The notes beneath the pieces are model-generated. The model ran no database searches. It worked only from the letters and a program-made list of their open reading frames with translations, and was not told the origin of the DNA. The translations under genes and the position numbers were made by a program. A stretch of 64,000 bases of DNA. Origin: Actinomycetes bacterium. GTDB lineage: Bacteria > Actinomycetota > Actinomycetes > Propionibacteriales > Propionibacteriaceae. Of this stretch, positions 17,776-27,870 are shown one piece after another. The stretch covers positions 62,001 through 126,000 of the forward strand of contig JAUHXZ010000001.1 in the NCBI GenBank assembly GCA_030426725.1. Direction: 5' to 3'. How positions within the stretch are numbered: position 1 is the stretch's first letter; each line of letters opens with the position of its first letter.

Positions 17776-18336
17776 ATGTTCAGCAGGACGATCGCAGGGG
17801 TCTCCGCCGCCGCCCTGGCAGCGGGACTCGGCTTCGGCGCAACCCAGTTGGCCTCCGCCGACAGCAGCACACCCAACCCATCGGCCAGCGCGTCGGCCAC
17901 GCCCGTAGGCGAGGACCCGACGACGCAACCCAGTGGCGGGCACCGTGGTGGCCCCCGGGCGTTCGAAGGCGATCTCTCGGACCTGGCCGAGAGCCTCGGC
18001 GTCGATGAGGACACGCTCACCGCCGCCGTCGCGGCGGCGCGCGACGCCGTCCGTCCCACCTACCCGGGCGACGACACCGACCGGGAGCAGGCGAGGGCCG
18101 AGCACGAGGCTGCTTTCGCGGAGGCGCTGGCGGGCGAGCTGGGCATCGAGGCCTCGACCGTGGAGGATGCGCTCGGGGAGTTGAGGCAGACCCGGAAGGC
18201 CGAGAGGGCCGCGGCCGATGCGGCCGCCCTGGATGAGGCCGTTGACGAGGGCATCCTCACGCGGGACGAAGCCGACGCCGTCGCCAAGGCGATCGAGGCC
18301 GGCGTCGTGTCGGTCCACGGCCACGGGCCCCGCTGA
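17776..18336 (+). CDS. Small secreted protein with repeated helical motifs
   Basis: A 186-residue protein of unknown function. Residues 1-28 form a signal peptide (hydrophobic AALAAGLGFGA, cleavage after ASA). A Ser/Thr/Pro-rich linker follows to about residue 60. Then come two similar motifs, LAESLGVDEDTLTAAVAAA and LAGELGIEASTVEDALGELR, and a third unit, VDEGILTRDEADAVAKAIEA, resembling the helical segments of DUF2680/YckD-like secreted proteins. GAAGGGA precedes the ATG. It lies on the plus strand inside an otherwise leftward translation cluster and converges on the Rpf gene, with a shared terminator between them. A cell-wall or envelope role is only a guess from that neighbour. Confidence 0.75.
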   Translation: MFSRTIAGVSAAALAAGLGFGATQLASADSSTPNPSASASATPVGEDPTTQPSGGHRGGPRAFEGDLSDLAESLGVDEDTLTAAVAAARDAVRPTYPGDDTDREQARAEHEAAFAEALAGELGIEASTVEDALGELRQTRKAERAAADAAALDEAVDEGILTRDEADAVAKAIEAGVVSVHGHGPR

Positions 18337-18354
18337 CGGACCCGGAACGCGACC

Positions 18355-18383
18355 GGGCCCCCGCCGAATCCCGGCGGGGGCCC
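18355..18383. terminator. Bidirectional terminator between secreted protein and rpf
   Basis: GGGCCCCCGCCG, AATCC, CGGCGGGGGCCC: a perfect 12-bp stem with a 5-nt loop between two convergent genes. It can serve both transcripts. Confidence 0.8.
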
Positions 18384-18404
18384 AGTCAGGTTGTGGGGGA
18401 AGGA

Positions 18405-19547
18405 TCAGGCACAGCTCCAGGGCTGGGTGCCGCGGATCTCGTAGAGCCGGTTGGCCACGGTGATCTGCTCGGCGCGGGTGGCCTGGTGCGGGTAGTAGGC
18501 GAAGTCGTCGCCGTTGACCGACAGCCACGTGGGCAGGTTGAACTGCAGGCCGCCGTAGTAGCCGTTGCCCGTGTTGATGCTCCAGTTGCCGCTGGACTCG
18601 CACTGGGCGATGCGGTCCCACATGTCTGAACGGGCGAGGTTGATGCCGGCGCCGGACGAGGAAGACGACGACGAGGAGGAGGAAGAAGACGAGGAGCCGG
18701 AGTCCTGCACGACCCGCTGCTTGGTGCCGATCAGGGTGACCTGATCGACCGGCTTCTTGGTGACCTCACGCTTGTCGACCTTGGAGGCGACCAGTTCGCC
18801 GTCCTCGTAGGTGTTGGTGTAGGTCTCGGTGGCGACGCCGTCGACACCCTTGGTCTTGATCTTCGAGGTGCCCTCGTAGAGTTCGCTGGTCTTCTCGGTC
18901 TTCTTCTGGAAGGGGACCTCGACCTCGCGGGTCTTCTGCTTGGTCTCGACGTCGACGAAGGTGATGGACATGCCCTCCTCGAGCGCCGTGCCGGCGGCGG
19001 GGCTGAGCTTGTCGTTGTCGTCCGCCTCTACGCCCGCGAGTTCGAGCGCATCCTCGACGGTGCCGGCGACGCGCAGCGGCGTGGGCTCCCCGGCGACGGT
19101 CACGGTGATGTCCTTCGCCGTGATGATGTCCATGGACAGGCCGTCGCGGGTGATGGCGGCGGAGCGCGACGTGGACAACTTCGAGTCCGCCGCGTCGAGC
19201 TCCAGCATCTCGAGGGCCTGGCCGACGGTGCGGGCGGTGGTCCACACGACGCGCTTCTCGCCGTCGACGGTCACCTCGAGAGGGCGGCCGTAGGCGACGC
19301 TGATCTCCATCTCGTCCGTCACCTCGGTGTCCGGACCGGGCAGGACGACGTCGTGCTCGCCGAGCTCGATGTCCTCCAGTTCTAGGACCTCCGCCACGGT
19401 GTCCTCACGGACGGAGAGGCTGGTGCTGACGCCGTCGACCACGAGGGTGACGTCGTCGGTGCGCATCGCGGTGGCGACGCCGGCCGTCGTGACGAGCGCC
19501 AGGGCACAGCCGCCGGCGACCGCCGGGATCAAAAACCGAGTCTTCAT
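18405..19547 (-). CDS. rpfB: Resuscitation-promoting factor, RpfB type
   Basis: A 380-residue secreted lytic transglycosylase. An N-terminal hydrophobic segment (residues 5-28) is a signal peptide or anchor. Three DUF348 units follow at about 31-72, 87-128 and 146-187. A G5 domain (about 200-278) is followed by a run of 14 serines (285-298), and the Rpf domain occupies 303-380. In WDRIAQCESSGNW the catalytic Glu is E317, and C316 pairs with C379 in known Rpf structures. Rpf proteins cleave peptidoglycan and stimulate regrowth of dormant cells. I prefer the ATG at 19547 (GAGGAAT upstream) over a TTG ten codons earlier. The 95-nt upstream gap is AT-rich for this genome and probably holds the promoter. 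It sits inside the nusA-infB region. Confidence 0.92.
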   Translation of the reverse strand: MKTRFLIPAVAGGCALALVTTAGVATAMRTDDVTLVVDGVSTSLSVREDTVAEVLELEDIELGEHDVVLPGPDTEVTDEMEISVAYGRPLEVTVDGEKRVVWTTARTVGQALEMLELDAADSKLSTSRSAAITRDGLSMDIITAKDITVTVAGEPTPLRVAGTVEDALELAGVEADDNDKLSPAAGTALEEGMSITFVDVETKQKTREVEVPFQKKTEKTSELYEGTSKIKTKGVDGVATETYTNTYEDGELVASKVDKREVTKKPVDQVTLIGTKQRVVQDSGSSSSSSSSSSSSSSGAGINLARSDMWDRIAQCESSGNWSINTGNGYYGGLQFNLPTWLSVNGDDFAYYPHQATRAEQITVANRLYEIRGTQPWSCA

Positions 19548-19642
19548 CTCGCAGGATTCCTCAGGGTTGGACTTCAAGACTTTCTCAGGTTAACCCCAAT
19601 ATGAGAGAAAACCAAAAAATCCCTGAGATTTCTTAAGGATGG

Positions 19643-21517
19643 TCAGGAAGTGGCCCTGCCCGCCGCGTACCACGCCTCCGTGTCGACGTAGCGCTGGAGG
19701 GCCAGATCCCGCATCTCGGCCATCCAGGCAGGATCGGTGCTGGTGGCGAGATCCTCGGTCTCGTAGGTGTCCGTCGCCAGGTCGAACACCTCGTCGCGAC
19801 GGTCACCGAAGTGGTGGATCAGCTTACGATCGCCGTCGATGACCGCCGTGCACCGCCCACGCTTCCAGCAGGTCGCCACGAGCGGTCCCTGGGCCTCGCC
19901 GCTGAGCAACGACGGCTGATAAGCGTGGCCGCTCACGAGGTCGAACCCGATCGCATCGACCGCGGTGGGCAGGATCGCCAGCTGGTTGGCCGCTTCGTCC
20001 AGCGCGACCGGCCCCAGCTCGGGGTCGTGGACGAGGTAGGGGACTCGGATGCCCTCCTCGTAGATCGTGTTGTCGTGCTGGAAGATCCGGTGCTCGCCGA
20101 ACCCCTCCCCGTGATCGCCGACGACGACGAACACGGTGTCGTGGTACAGCCCGAGGGACTTGAACATGTCGATGACGTGCCCGACGAACGCGTCCTGGTA
20201 GTGGATCGAGTTGAGGTAGCGGTTGAGAAGCGGGTCCTCGACGAAGTCGATGGGTTCGTGGCCCTCGAGGCGGTAGTCGTGGTGCCCGGTGACGGTGAGG
20301 AGGCTCAGCATGAAGGGGCCGCTGCGCGCGGTGGTGAGCCAGTCGCGGGCGGGGCCGAGCAGGATGTCGTCCTCGTAGCCGAAGTAGTTCGCCCGGTCGA
20401 AGCCCACTTTGTTCATGCTGTCGACCGCGCGGAAGTAGCCGAAGCCGAGGTTGGCCGCGGTGGATCGCCTGCGCTCGAAGTTCTCGGTGGCCGACTGGAG
20501 GAAGGCCGTCTCGTACCCCTGCGCGGCGAGCAGCTCGGGCAGGCAGGGCAACGGGATGCTGCCGGCGTCGGCCTCGGTGTTGGCGTGATCTGGCGGCGGC
20601 GTGACGCCGCAGTGGATCGCGGTGAGGGCCTTCGAGGTGTGTGGGAGCAGCGAGTATCCACGGCTGGGCGTGATGCTCTCGGCAGCGAGCGCGTCGAGGA
20701 CGGGCGTGACCGGCTGGGAGGTCTCGGGGAGGGTGGAGGTGGCGCGCTGGGACTCGAGCGTGATGACCACGAGGTTTCGCTGCCGCTCCCCGGCTGAGGG
20801 TGCGAGCCTCGTCGTCGAGGAGCGCGCGTCGTCGACGACCCCGGGGGTGGGCGTCTCCGGATAGGCGTTGGCCTCGCGGATGGGGCTGACGACGAGCTGC
20901 ACGGGGGCCGCGAGCGCGAACGCGGCGGACACGGTGGGGGCGCTCCACGTAGACGCGGCGAGCAGCACTGCGGCCCCGGCGATGACCGCGCGGCGCAGGC
21001 CTCGTGACGGGGAGCGCAGGAACCTCGACACCGTGCCGCCCAGCACGCCGGGGAGGATGAGCGTGAACACCGCTACTCCGACGATGAGGCCGATGGTGAC
21101 GGCGTCGGCCTCAGCCCCGAGTAGGCCGGCCAGCTGCCCTCGCCCGCGCCAGGCGTAGGCGATCTGGTCCCAGGTGAGGGGGTTGCCTGTCTTCATGACG
21201 TACTGGTGCGAGATGACCAGGAAGATCCCGAGCACGCACGACGCCAGGTGGGCCGCATAGAAAACCATCGTCCGCCACCAGCGCGCGCCGACGGCGCACA
21301 ACCCGCCCCAGAACAGGATCCAGGCGGCCCCGAAGGCCACCTCGGACCAGGAGCGTTCAGCGATGCCGAGCAGGCCCGACCCCGGGTAGAACTCGACGAC
21401 GCGGATCAGCTTGAGGACCACCCCGAGGATAGCCACGGGCACCAGGAGGACGAGCAGACGCCCCCGCATGTGGCGCGGCGCCAGCAAACGGAAGATGAAC
21501 TCTCGGCGAACAGTCAT
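19643..21517 (-). CDS. Membrane sulfatase, LTA-synthase-like
   Basis: A 624-residue protein. About five transmembrane segments lie in residues 20-215. An extracellular alkaline-phosphatase-superfamily domain follows, with VVITLESQRAT (metal-ligand Glu 255), LPHTSKAL (candidate nucleophile Thr 294) and VVVGDHGEGFGEH (metal-binding D468/H469). This layout matches lipoteichoic-acid synthase and related phosphoglycerol or phosphoethanolamine transferases. The substrate here is unknown. I chose the ATG at 21517; the open frame upstream is Arg-rich and overlaps nusA. It lies between nusA and rpfB on the same strand, and together they suggest an envelope-related insertion in the nusA operon. Confidence 0.85.
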   Translation of the reverse strand: MTVRREFIFRLLAPRHMRGRLLVLLVPVAILGVVLKLIRVVEFYPGSGLLGIAERSWSEVAFGAAWILFWGGLCAVGARWWRTMVFYAAHLASCVLGIFLVISHQYVMKTGNPLTWDQIAYAWRGRGQLAGLLGAEADAVTIGLIVGVAVFTLILPGVLGGTVSRFLRSPSRGLRRAVIAGAAVLLAASTWSAPTVSAAFALAAPVQLVVSPIREANAYPETPTPGVVDDARSSTTRLAPSAGERQRNLVVITLESQRATSTLPETSQPVTPVLDALAAESITPSRGYSLLPHTSKALTAIHCGVTPPPDHANTEADAGSIPLPCLPELLAAQGYETAFLQSATENFERRRSTAANLGFGYFRAVDSMNKVGFDRANYFGYEDDILLGPARDWLTTARSGPFMLSLLTVTGHHDYRLEGHEPIDFVEDPLLNRYLNSIHYQDAFVGHVIDMFKSLGLYHDTVFVVVGDHGEGFGEHRIFQHDNTIYEEGIRVPYLVHDPELGPVALDEAANQLAILPTAVDAIGFDLVSGHAYQPSLLSGEAQGPLVATCWKRGRCTAVIDGDRKLIHHFGDRRDEVFDLATDTYETEDLATSTDPAWMAEMRDLALQRYVDTEAWYAAGRATS

Positions 21518-21547
21518 GATCGGCACATCGTACGTCAGTGCCGACCA
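21515..21547 (-). terminator. Possible hairpin after nusA
   Basis: On the minus strand an 11-bp arm (one G-T pair) around GTGCCGA/TCGGCAC lies just after the nusA stop and covers the sulfatase start codon. It could attenuate nusA read-through or influence sulfatase translation. Confidence 0.35.
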
Positions 21548-21567
21548 TGACCGCGTCCCCAGGCTCG

Positions 21568-22539
21568 TCAGCCGACGGCGGTGTCCGGCTGGATGTCGAT
21601 GCGCCAGCCGGTGAGACGGGCGGCGAGACGGGCGTTCTGCCCCTCCCGCCCGATGGCCAGGGAGAGTTGATAGTCGGGCACGACGGCCCGGCACGCGCGG
21701 GCGTGCGAGTCCAGCACGGTGACCGACATCACCTTGGCCGGAGACAGGGCCGCCGCGACGAACTTCGCGGGGTCGTCGGAGTAGTCGACGATGTCGATCT
21801 TCTCCTCGCCCAGTTCGTTCGTCACCGCCCGGACGCGCTGCCCCATCGGGCCGATGAAGGCGCCCTTGGCCGACACGTCGGGGCTGTTCGACTTCACCGC
21901 GATCTTGGTGCGATGACCGGCCTCGCGGGCGATCTCCTTGACCTCGACGACTCCCTTGGCGATCTCCGGGACCTCCATCTCGAAGAGCTTCCTGACCAGA
22001 TGCGGATGGGTCCGCGACACGATGACCTGGGTGCCGCGCAGTTCGCGGCGGACCGCGACCACGTAGACGCGCAGCCGGCGGCCGTGCGAATAGTCCTCGC
22101 CCGGGACCTGCTCGGCCAGCGGCATGAGGGCCTCGAGGGAACCGATGTCGACGCGCACCGCCTTGCTGTCACGGTCCTGCTGGATGGTGCCGACGACGAT
22201 GTCGCCCTCGGAGCCGGAGAAGTGACCGTACTTCTGGTCGTCCTCCGCCTCGCGGATGCGCTGGAAGATGACCTGACGAGCGGTCGCGGCGGCGATGCGG
22301 CCGAAGTCGGCCGGCGTGTCGTCGAAATACCCGATGATCTCGTCGTCGTCGTTGAACTCGGGCGCCAGGACGCTCACCTTGCCGGTGCGGCGGTCGATCT
22401 CCACCTTGACGCCGCGCAGGGCGTGCGGCGTCTTGGAGTAGGCGTTGAGGAGGGCGTCCTCGAGCGTCTTGATGAGGTACTCCTCGGAGATCTCCTTGTC
22501 GCGCTCGATGGCCCGCAGGGCTGCAAGATCGACGTCCAT
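21568..22539 (-). CDS. nusA: Transcription termination/antitermination factor NusA
   Basis: A 323-residue NusA. The N-terminal RNA-polymerase-binding domain has [20 protein letters not shown] and [18 protein letters not shown]. The S1 domain follows, with GDIVVGTIQ, then two KH domains with [19 protein letters not shown] and [19 protein letters not shown]. NusA modulates pausing, termination and rRNA antitermination. The ATG at 22539 shares one base with the rimP stop (TGATG), so the two are co-translated. The C-terminal acidic repeats of enterobacterial NusA are absent, as is normal in actinomycetes. Confidence 0.96.
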   Translation of the reverse strand: MDVDLAALRAIERDKEISEEYLIKTLEDALLNAYSKTPHALRGVKVEIDRRTGKVSVLAPEFNDDDEIIGYFDDTPADFGRIAAATARQVIFQRIREAEDDQKYGHFSGSEGDIVVGTIQQDRDSKAVRVDIGSLEALMPLAEQVPGEDYSHGRRLRVYVVAVRRELRGTQVIVSRTHPHLVRKLFEMEVPEIAKGVVEVKEIAREAGHRTKIAVKSNSPDVSAKGAFIGPMGQRVRAVTNELGEEKIDIVDYSDDPAKFVAAALSPAKVMSVTVLDSHARACRAVVPDYQLSLAIGREGQNARLAARLTGWRIDIQPDTAVG

Positions 22540-23024
22540 CACGCCTCCCGTCCGTCGTCCTTGGGCAGGCGGTTGAGTTCCACCTGCACGACCGCTTTGG
22601 TGAGGTCGTCCAGCGCGAGGACCTTCGTCCCCGACTCGAGTTCGAGCGTGACCTTCCCCTCGGCGACCTCGGCGATGCGCCCGGTGATGACGTCCCCGCC
22701 GGTCAGCCACGCCTTGACGAGCCGGCCAGTGTTGCGGCGGAAGTGCTTCTCGGAGGTCAGCGGGGCGCTCACGCCGCGCGAGCTCACTTCGAGGGTGTAC
22801 GGGTTGCTGCCGACCGCAGTGCTTGCGTCAAGCGCGATGGAGATGGCCGAGGAGGCCTCGGCGATGTCGTCGAGCAGCGGGCCCTGGCCCTCGGGTCCAT
22901 CCCCGTCGACGGTCACGCGCAACACCGACCTGCGGCCGATCGGGGTGACGTGCAGCCCGTCCAACTCCAGCCCGTGCTCAGCCAGGATCGGTTCGATGAC
23001 CGAGGCGAGCTCCTTCTCCTGCAT
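22539..23024 (-). CDS. rimP: Ribosome maturation factor RimP
   Basis: A 161-residue RimP, needed for 30S subunit assembly. [34 protein letters not shown] and [16 protein letters not shown] (the family's YxLEVSSPG-type motif) are diagnostic. It is the first gene of the rimP-nusA pair and starts 67 nt from the divergent DUF4439 gene. The promoter must lie in that gap. Confidence 0.94.
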   Translation of the reverse strand: MQEKELASVIEPILAEHGLELDGLHVTPIGRRSVLRVTVDGDGPEGQGPLLDDIAEASSAISIALDASTAVGSNPYTLEVSSRGVSAPLTSEKHFRRNTGRLVKAWLTGGDVITGRIAEVAEGKVTLELESGTKVLALDDLTKAVVQVELNRLPKDDGREA

Positions 23025-23091
23025 AGCGTGACTCCCTTATCCGGTTGTTGGCCTGATTGTGAACGCCAATCATACCGATAGGCTGACGGGC

Positions 23092-24012
23092 ATGAAGGTC
23101 CGCAGACGCGCGCTGCTCGCCGCGCTGGCAGTGGCCGGCTGCGTCCCGGACCCCACCGTCGACGGTTCTCCCGCCCCGGCGGCCACTCCTCCCGCCCCGA
23201 CGCAGGCGCCCGCCGCCGCGTCCGTCGCCGAGGCCTTCGAGCGCCTTGCCGCCGCGGTGCGGGCCGGGTCCGGTGTCGCGGGTCAGGGCTACGAGGCCTG
23301 GGCGGACGCCGCCGGCGCCGCCCTGGATGCCGTGATGTCCCGGCTGCTCGCGGAGGATCCGGTGGCCGGGGGCGAGGAGGTCTTCGAACGCCCGGCATCC
23401 CCGGAATCGGCCCCCGGGGACCGGCAGGCTGCGGCCCGGGTTCTCGCCGACGCGTCGGACGCCGCGGTGGCGGCCGCGGTCGCAGGGGCGCTGGACGCGA
23501 CCGATCAGCCGCTGCGGCTGCTCTACGCGTCTGCGGCCTGCTCCGCCCGTGGACTCCGCCGCGCGGCCGTCCCACCCGTTCCGGGCGACGCCGAGCCGGG
23601 GCACTTCCAGGCAACCTCGGACCAGGCCGCGGTAGCGGTGGCCCTCAGCCACACGTGGGCACTCATCTACGGCCTCGGCGTCGGGCTCGGCCGCCTCGAC
23701 TCCGACGACGACCTGCACGCGCTGGGCTCCGTGCGGCTCATCGAGGCCAAGGAACTGCGCAACCGCCTGCGCGAGGAACTCACCTCACCGGTCGACCAGC
23801 CGGCATCGTTCGAGCTGCCGACCCCGATGTCGACGCCGGACGAGATCCGCGCCGGATGGGGTGCGCTCGAGCTGGACCTGCTGGAGGGCATCGGCCGTCT
23901 GGTGGCCGCCGGGGGCGGCGAGCCGGACCAGCGACTGGATCTCATGCTGGCCCAGGCCGACGCGGTGTCGGCCATGGACCACCCGCTCCCCCACTGGCCC
24001 GGCTGGGCCTGA
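23092..24012 (+). CDS. DUF4439 domain lipoprotein
   Basis: A 306-residue protein of unknown function. MKVRRRALLAALAVAGCVPD looks like a lipoprotein signal with AVAGC as the lipobox, so Cys17 would be acylated. An Ala/Pro/Thr-rich linker follows. The C-terminal part (about 180-300), with QAAVAVALSHTWALIYGLGV, fits the ferritin-like helical DUF4439 domain. In actinomycetes this family commonly lies beside rimP and proS, as here. The ATG at 23092 is preferred to an upstream in-frame start at 23059. No metal-binding or enzymatic residues can be asserted. Confidence 0.75.
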   Translation: MKVRRRALLAALAVAGCVPDPTVDGSPAPAATPPAPTQAPAAASVAEAFERLAAAVRAGSGVAGQGYEAWADAAGAALDAVMSRLLAEDPVAGGEEVFERPASPESAPGDRQAAARVLADASDAAVAAAVAGALDATDQPLRLLYASAACSARGLRRAAVPPVPGDAEPGHFQATSDQAAVAVALSHTWALIYGLGVGLGRLDSDDDLHALGSVRLIEAKELRNRLREELTSPVDQPASFELPTPMSTPDEIRAGWGALELDLLEGIGRLVAAGGGEPDQRLDLMLAQADAVSAMDHPLPHWPGWA

Positions 24013-24015
24013 CGG

Positions 24016-25782
24016 TCACCGGGTGGCGGCGAGCACCTCGGAGACGATGTCGCCGACGGCCACCTCGCGGCGGTCGCCCGAGCGGCGGTCGCGGAACTCC
24101 ACGACGCCGTTCGCAAGCCCGCGTCCGACCACGACGATGAGCGGCATCCCCATGATCTCGGCGTCGGCGAACTTGACGCCGGGGCTGGCCTTGCGGTCGT
24201 CGAGCAGGACGTCGAGACCGGAGGCGGAGAGCTCCTGCCCGATGCGGGCGGCCTCCTCGAACACGGCCGAGTCCTTGCCGGTGGCCACGAGCTGCACCTG
24301 GTAGGGCGCGAGCGGCAGCGGCCAGCAGAGGCCCTTGTCGTCGCTGGTCTCCTCGGCGATCGCCGCGACGGCGCGGGAGACGCCCACACCGTAGGAGCCC
24401 ATCGTGACGGTGACGAGCTTGCCGTTGCTGTCCAGCACCTTGAGGCCGAGGGCCTCGGCGTACTTGCGGCCCAGCTGGAAGATGTGGCCCATCTCGATGC
24501 CCCGCGCCAGCGACAGGGGCCCGGACCCATCGGGGGCGGGATCGCCCTCGCGGACCTCGGCGACGTCGAGGACGCCGTCGGCGTCGAAGTCGCGGCCGGC
24601 GGTCACGCCCACCAGGTGGCGGTCCTTCTCGTTGGCGCCGGTGGCCCAGTGGGTGCCGGTGACGACCCGCGGGTCGACGAGGTACTCGATCTTCGTCGCG
24701 GACTCCTTGCCGAGCACGCGCGTACCGTCGAGGGATACCGGGGAGATGAACCCGACCACGAGCTGGGGATACTTGGCGAAGTCCTCCGGGCCGAACACGT
24801 CGGCGACGGCGGGCTCGAGGGCCGCGGCGAGGCGCTTGAGGTCCACCTCGCGGTCCCCCGGCAGGCCGACGGCGAGCGGGCGGGTCGACCCGTCGGGGTC
24901 GGTGACCTTGAACAGGACGTTCTTGAGGGTGTCGGCGCCGGTCCACGTGCGGGCGGGCAGATCACGGTTGAGGATGTCGACGACGGCGGCGATGGTGCCC
25001 GCGTCGGGCGTGTCGACGAGCTCCATGGCGGGGGCGTCCTCGACGGGCAGCGCGGGCGGCGGCGCGAAGCGCACCGCCTCGACGTTGGCGGCGTATCCGC
25101 CGGGCGAGCGCACGAAAGTGTCCTCACCGTTGTCGGCGACTGCGAGGAACTCCTCGGAGCGGGAGCCTCCCATGGCGCCGGCCATGGCGGACACGATGAC
25201 GAAGTCGAGGCCCAGCCGCGTGAAGATCCTGCGGTAGGCATCCCGGTGGGCCTGGTAGCTGGCCTCGAGGCCCGCGTCGTCGACGTCGAACGAGTAAGAG
25301 TCCTTCATCACGAACTCGCGCCCACGCAGCAGCCCTGCACGGGGCCTCGCCTCGTCGCGGTACTTCGTCTGGATCTGGTAGAGCGACAGGGGCAGGTCCT
25401 TGTAGGAGCTGTAGAGGTCCTTGACCATGAGGGTGAACATCTCCTCATGCGTGGGGCCGAGCAACATGTCGGCGCCCTTGCGGTCCTGCAGCCGGAACAG
25501 CGTCTCGCCGTACTCGGTCCAACGACCCGTCTCCTCGTAGGGCTCGCGTGGCAGGAGCGCGGGGAAACGCACCTCCTGTGCCCCGATGGCGTCCATCTCC
25601 TCGCGGACGATGGTCTCAACCTTCTGCAGGACCTTGAGCCCGAGCGGCAGCCAGGAGTAGATGCCGGGCGCGGCCCGCCGGATGTAGCCGGCGCGCACGA
25701 GCCAGCGATGGCTGGGGACCTCGGCGTCCGCGGGATCGTCGCGGAGGGTTCGCACGAACAGGCTCGACAGGCTGGTGAGCAT
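24016..25782 (-). CDS. proS: Prolyl-tRNA synthetase
   Basis: A 588-residue class II prolyl-tRNA synthetase of the bacterial type with an editing (INS) domain. Motif 1 is near [20 protein letters not shown], motif 2 at [20 protein letters not shown] and motif 3 near [17 protein letters not shown]. The C-terminal anticodon-binding domain has [20 protein letters not shown]. It charges tRNA-Pro and hydrolyses mischarged Ala-tRNA-Pro through the editing domain. The ATG at 25782 begins [17 protein letters not shown] as in relatives. Convergent with the DUF4439 gene, 3 nt apart. Confidence 0.97.
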   Translation of the reverse strand: MLTSLSSLFVRTLRDDPADAEVPSHRWLVRAGYIRRAAPGIYSWLPLGLKVLQKVETIVREEMDAIGAQEVRFPALLPREPYEETGRWTEYGETLFRLQDRKGADMLLGPTHEEMFTLMVKDLYSSYKDLPLSLYQIQTKYRDEARPRAGLLRGREFVMKDSYSFDVDDAGLEASYQAHRDAYRRIFTRLGLDFVIVSAMAGAMGGSRSEEFLAVADNGEDTFVRSPGGYAANVEAVRFAPPPALPVEDAPAMELVDTPDAGTIAAVVDILNRDLPARTWTGADTLKNVLFKVTDPDGSTRPLAVGLPGDREVDLKRLAAALEPAVADVFGPEDFAKYPQLVVGFISPVSLDGTRVLGKESATKIEYLVDPRVVTGTHWATGANEKDRHLVGVTAGRDFDADGVLDVAEVREGDPAPDGSGPLSLARGIEMGHIFQLGRKYAEALGLKVLDSNGKLVTVTMGSYGVGVSRAVAAIAEETSDDKGLCWPLPLAPYQVQLVATGKDSAVFEEAARIGQELSASGLDVLLDDRKASPGVKFADAEIMGMPLIVVVGRGLANGVVEFRDRRSGDRREVAVGDIVSEVLAATR

Positions 25783-25870
25783 CGGGGCATGCCTTTCTAC
25801 GGGTGACCAGGACAGCCTAGTGTCTCGCGGCGAGTGTTCGTCGGCGCGTTCCGGCCGGCCGGGGCGGGGG

Positions 25871-26707
25871 TCAGAAGTGGACGGTGGCCAGCGCCCCGAC
25901 CTCGACGAAGCCGAGACGCTCGTAGGCGCGGATCGCCGGGGTGTTGAAGTCGTTGACGTAGAGGCTCATGAGCGGGTAGCGGCGCATGGCGAGGTGGAGC
26001 ATGCCGGCCAGCGCCGGCACGCTGAGGCCCTGGCCGCGCAGCGCGGGGTCGACCCATACGCCCTGCAGCTGCGCCTGGTCGCCCAGCTTCGGGCCGAGGT
26101 CCGCCTTGAAGATGACACGGCCCTTGGCGTCGACGATGCCGTAGGCGTCCCCGTCGACGAGCCGCTGCATGACGAACCGCTCGTAGCCGCCGCCGTACTT
26201 GAATGGTGAACTGCCGATCTCGTCGGTGTACATCTGCACGGAGGCGTCGAGGTAGCTGGCGTAGTCGTCGACGGTGAGCTGACGCACGCGGGGGTCCGCT
26301 TCGATCTCGGTGGGGTGGTCGAGGAGCATGAGCGGCTGGCGGGATCGCACGTTGCTGACCTTGCCCCAGGTGCCCGGCCAGCGCTCGGTGAGCCCCAGGT
26401 GGAGGCCAAGGACGGAGATGGCCGGCCCGAGGATGGATGAGCAGCGGCGCACCGGCCCCAGCTGGCCGACGAAGGCCCTGAGCGCCTCGGCGTCGAACCC
26501 GGCGACGAACACGGTGCCGCCGTCGAGCATGAGGGACGACACTCCCCCGGGCCGGTCGCAGGCGTAGACGTTGCCGAGCCGCCGCCGGTCGATGCCGTAG
26601 GTCGCGATCTTGGCGGAGAGGAAGAGATTCTCCACCGGGTTGCGCGCCAGGAACTCGAGGGCCTCGTTCCGGTTCGCGCCGCCCAGAGCGCGCAACCGGG
26701 TAGCCAT
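25871..26707 (-). CDS. DUF4081 domain GNAT acetyltransferase
   Basis: A 278-residue protein. The N-terminal half ([18 protein letters not shown] and [17 protein letters not shown]) is the DUF4081 region, and the C-terminal half is a GNAT domain with [20 protein letters not shown] (about residues 211-230) for acetyl-CoA binding. These two-domain acetyltransferases are common beside ispG in actinomycetes, as here. The substrate is unknown. The ATG at 26707 lies 10 nt past the ispG stop, so co-transcription with ispG is likely. Confidence 0.85.
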   Translation of the reverse strand: MATRLRALGGANRNEALEFLARNPVENLFLSAKIATYGIDRRRLGNVYACDRPGGVSSLMLDGGTVFVAGFDAEALRAFVGQLGPVRRCSSILGPAISVLGLHLGLTERWPGTWGKVSNVRSRQPLMLLDHPTEIEADPRVRQLTVDDYASYLDASVQMYTDEIGSSPFKYGGGYERFVMQRLVDGDAYGIVDAKGRVIFKADLGPKLGDQAQLQGVWVDPALRGQGLSVPALAGMLHLAMRRYPLMSLYVNDFNTPAIRAYERLGFVEVGALATVHF

Positions 26708-26717
26708 GCCCGACAGC

Positions 26718-27860
26718 TTAGGAGACGGAGACGCTGGGTGCGCCGACCTCTCCCATCTCGGCCGCGATCCGGCGGGCCTCGACCAGCAGCGTGTCGACGA
26801 TGTCGGCCTCGGGAACGGTCTTGATTACCTCGCCCTTGACGAAGATCTGGCCCTTGCCGTTGCCGGAGGCGACACCCAGGTCGGCCTCGCGGGCCTCGCC
26901 GGGGCCGTTGACGACGCAGCCCATCACGGCGACGCGCAGCGGGGCCTCCATGCCTTCGAGGCCCTTGGTGACCTGCTCGGCGAGCGTGTAGACGTCGACC
27001 TGGGCGCGGCCGCAGGACGGGCAGGACACGATGTCCAGCTTGCGGGGGCGCAGGTTGAGCGACTCGAGGATCTTGACGCCGACCTTGACCTCCTCGGCTG
27101 GCGGGGCCGAGAGGGAGACGCGGATGGTGTCGCCGATGCCCTGGCTGAGCAGCGCGCCGAACGCGACGGACGACTTGATGGTGCCCTGGAAGGCGGGGCC
27201 GGCCTCGGTGACGCCGAGGTGCAGGGGGTACTCGCACTTCTCGCTGAGCAGTTCGTAGGCGCGCACCATGACCACCGGGTCGTTGTGCTTGACGGAGATC
27301 TTGAAGTCGTGGAAGCCGACCTCCTCGAAGAGGGAGGCCTCCCACAGGGCGGACTCGACGAGCGCCTCCGGGGTGGGCGCGCCGTACTTGGCGAGCAGGC
27401 GCTTGTCGAGCGAGCCCGCGTTGACGCCGATGCGCAGCGAGACACCCGCGTCGCTGGCGGCCTTGGCGATCTCGGCGACCTTGTCGTCGAACTGCTTGAT
27501 GTTGCCGGGGTTGACGCGCACCGCGGCGCAACCGGCGTCGATGGCCGCGAAGACGTAGCGCGGTTGGAAGTGGATGTCGGCGATCACCGGGATCTTCGAC
27601 TTCATCGCGATGATCGGCAGGGCCTCGGCGTCGTCCTGGCTCGGGACCGCGACGCGGACGATGTCGCATCCGGTGGCGGTGAGCTCGGCGATCTGCTGCA
27701 GGGTCGCGTTGATGTCCGTTGTCTTGGTGGTGGTCATCGACTGGACGCTGATGGGGGCGTCGCCGCCGACGAGGACCTTGCCGACCTTGATCTGTCGGGT
27801 GGGTCGGCGGGGGGCGAGGACGGGCGCGGGCGCGGGCGGCATACCGAGGTTGACGGACAT
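26718..27860 (-). CDS. ispG: 4-hydroxy-3-methylbut-2-en-1-yl diphosphate synthase
   Basis: A 380-residue IspG (GcpE), the iron-sulfur enzyme that makes HMBPP in the MEP isoprenoid pathway. [20 protein letters not shown] is the conserved N-terminus. The [4Fe-4S]-binding cysteines lie in [14 protein letters not shown] and [17 protein letters not shown]. dxr, an earlier enzyme of the same pathway, lies 1.7 kb upstream on the same strand, with the S2P protease between. The start is the ATG at 27860. Confidence 0.96.
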   Translation of the reverse strand: MSVNLGMPPAPAPVLAPRRPTRQIKVGKVLVGGDAPISVQSMTTTKTTDINATLQQIAELTATGCDIVRVAVPSQDDAEALPIIAMKSKIPVIADIHFQPRYVFAAIDAGCAAVRVNPGNIKQFDDKVAEIAKAASDAGVSLRIGVNAGSLDKRLLAKYGAPTPEALVESALWEASLFEEVGFHDFKISVKHNDPVVMVRAYELLSEKCEYPLHLGVTEAGPAFQGTIKSSVAFGALLSQGIGDTIRVSLSAPPAEEVKVGVKILESLNLRPRKLDIVSCPSCGRAQVDVYTLAEQVTKGLEGMEAPLRVAVMGCVVNGPGEAREADLGVASGNGKGQIFVKGEVIKTVPEADIVDTLLVEARRIAAEMGEVGAPSVSVS

Positions 27861-27870
27861 GGCGCCAAGC

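Noticed and set aside
18650-18710. Simple-sequence repeat in rpfB
   Set aside because: It encodes a serine-rich linker in frame between the G5 and Rpf domains, a normal feature of secreted enzymes.
19548-19640. A c-di-AMP (ydaO-type) riboswitch in front of rpfB
   Set aside because: Such riboswitches precede some actinobacterial rpf genes, but this gap is under 100 nt, AT-rich, and shows no matching conserved core.
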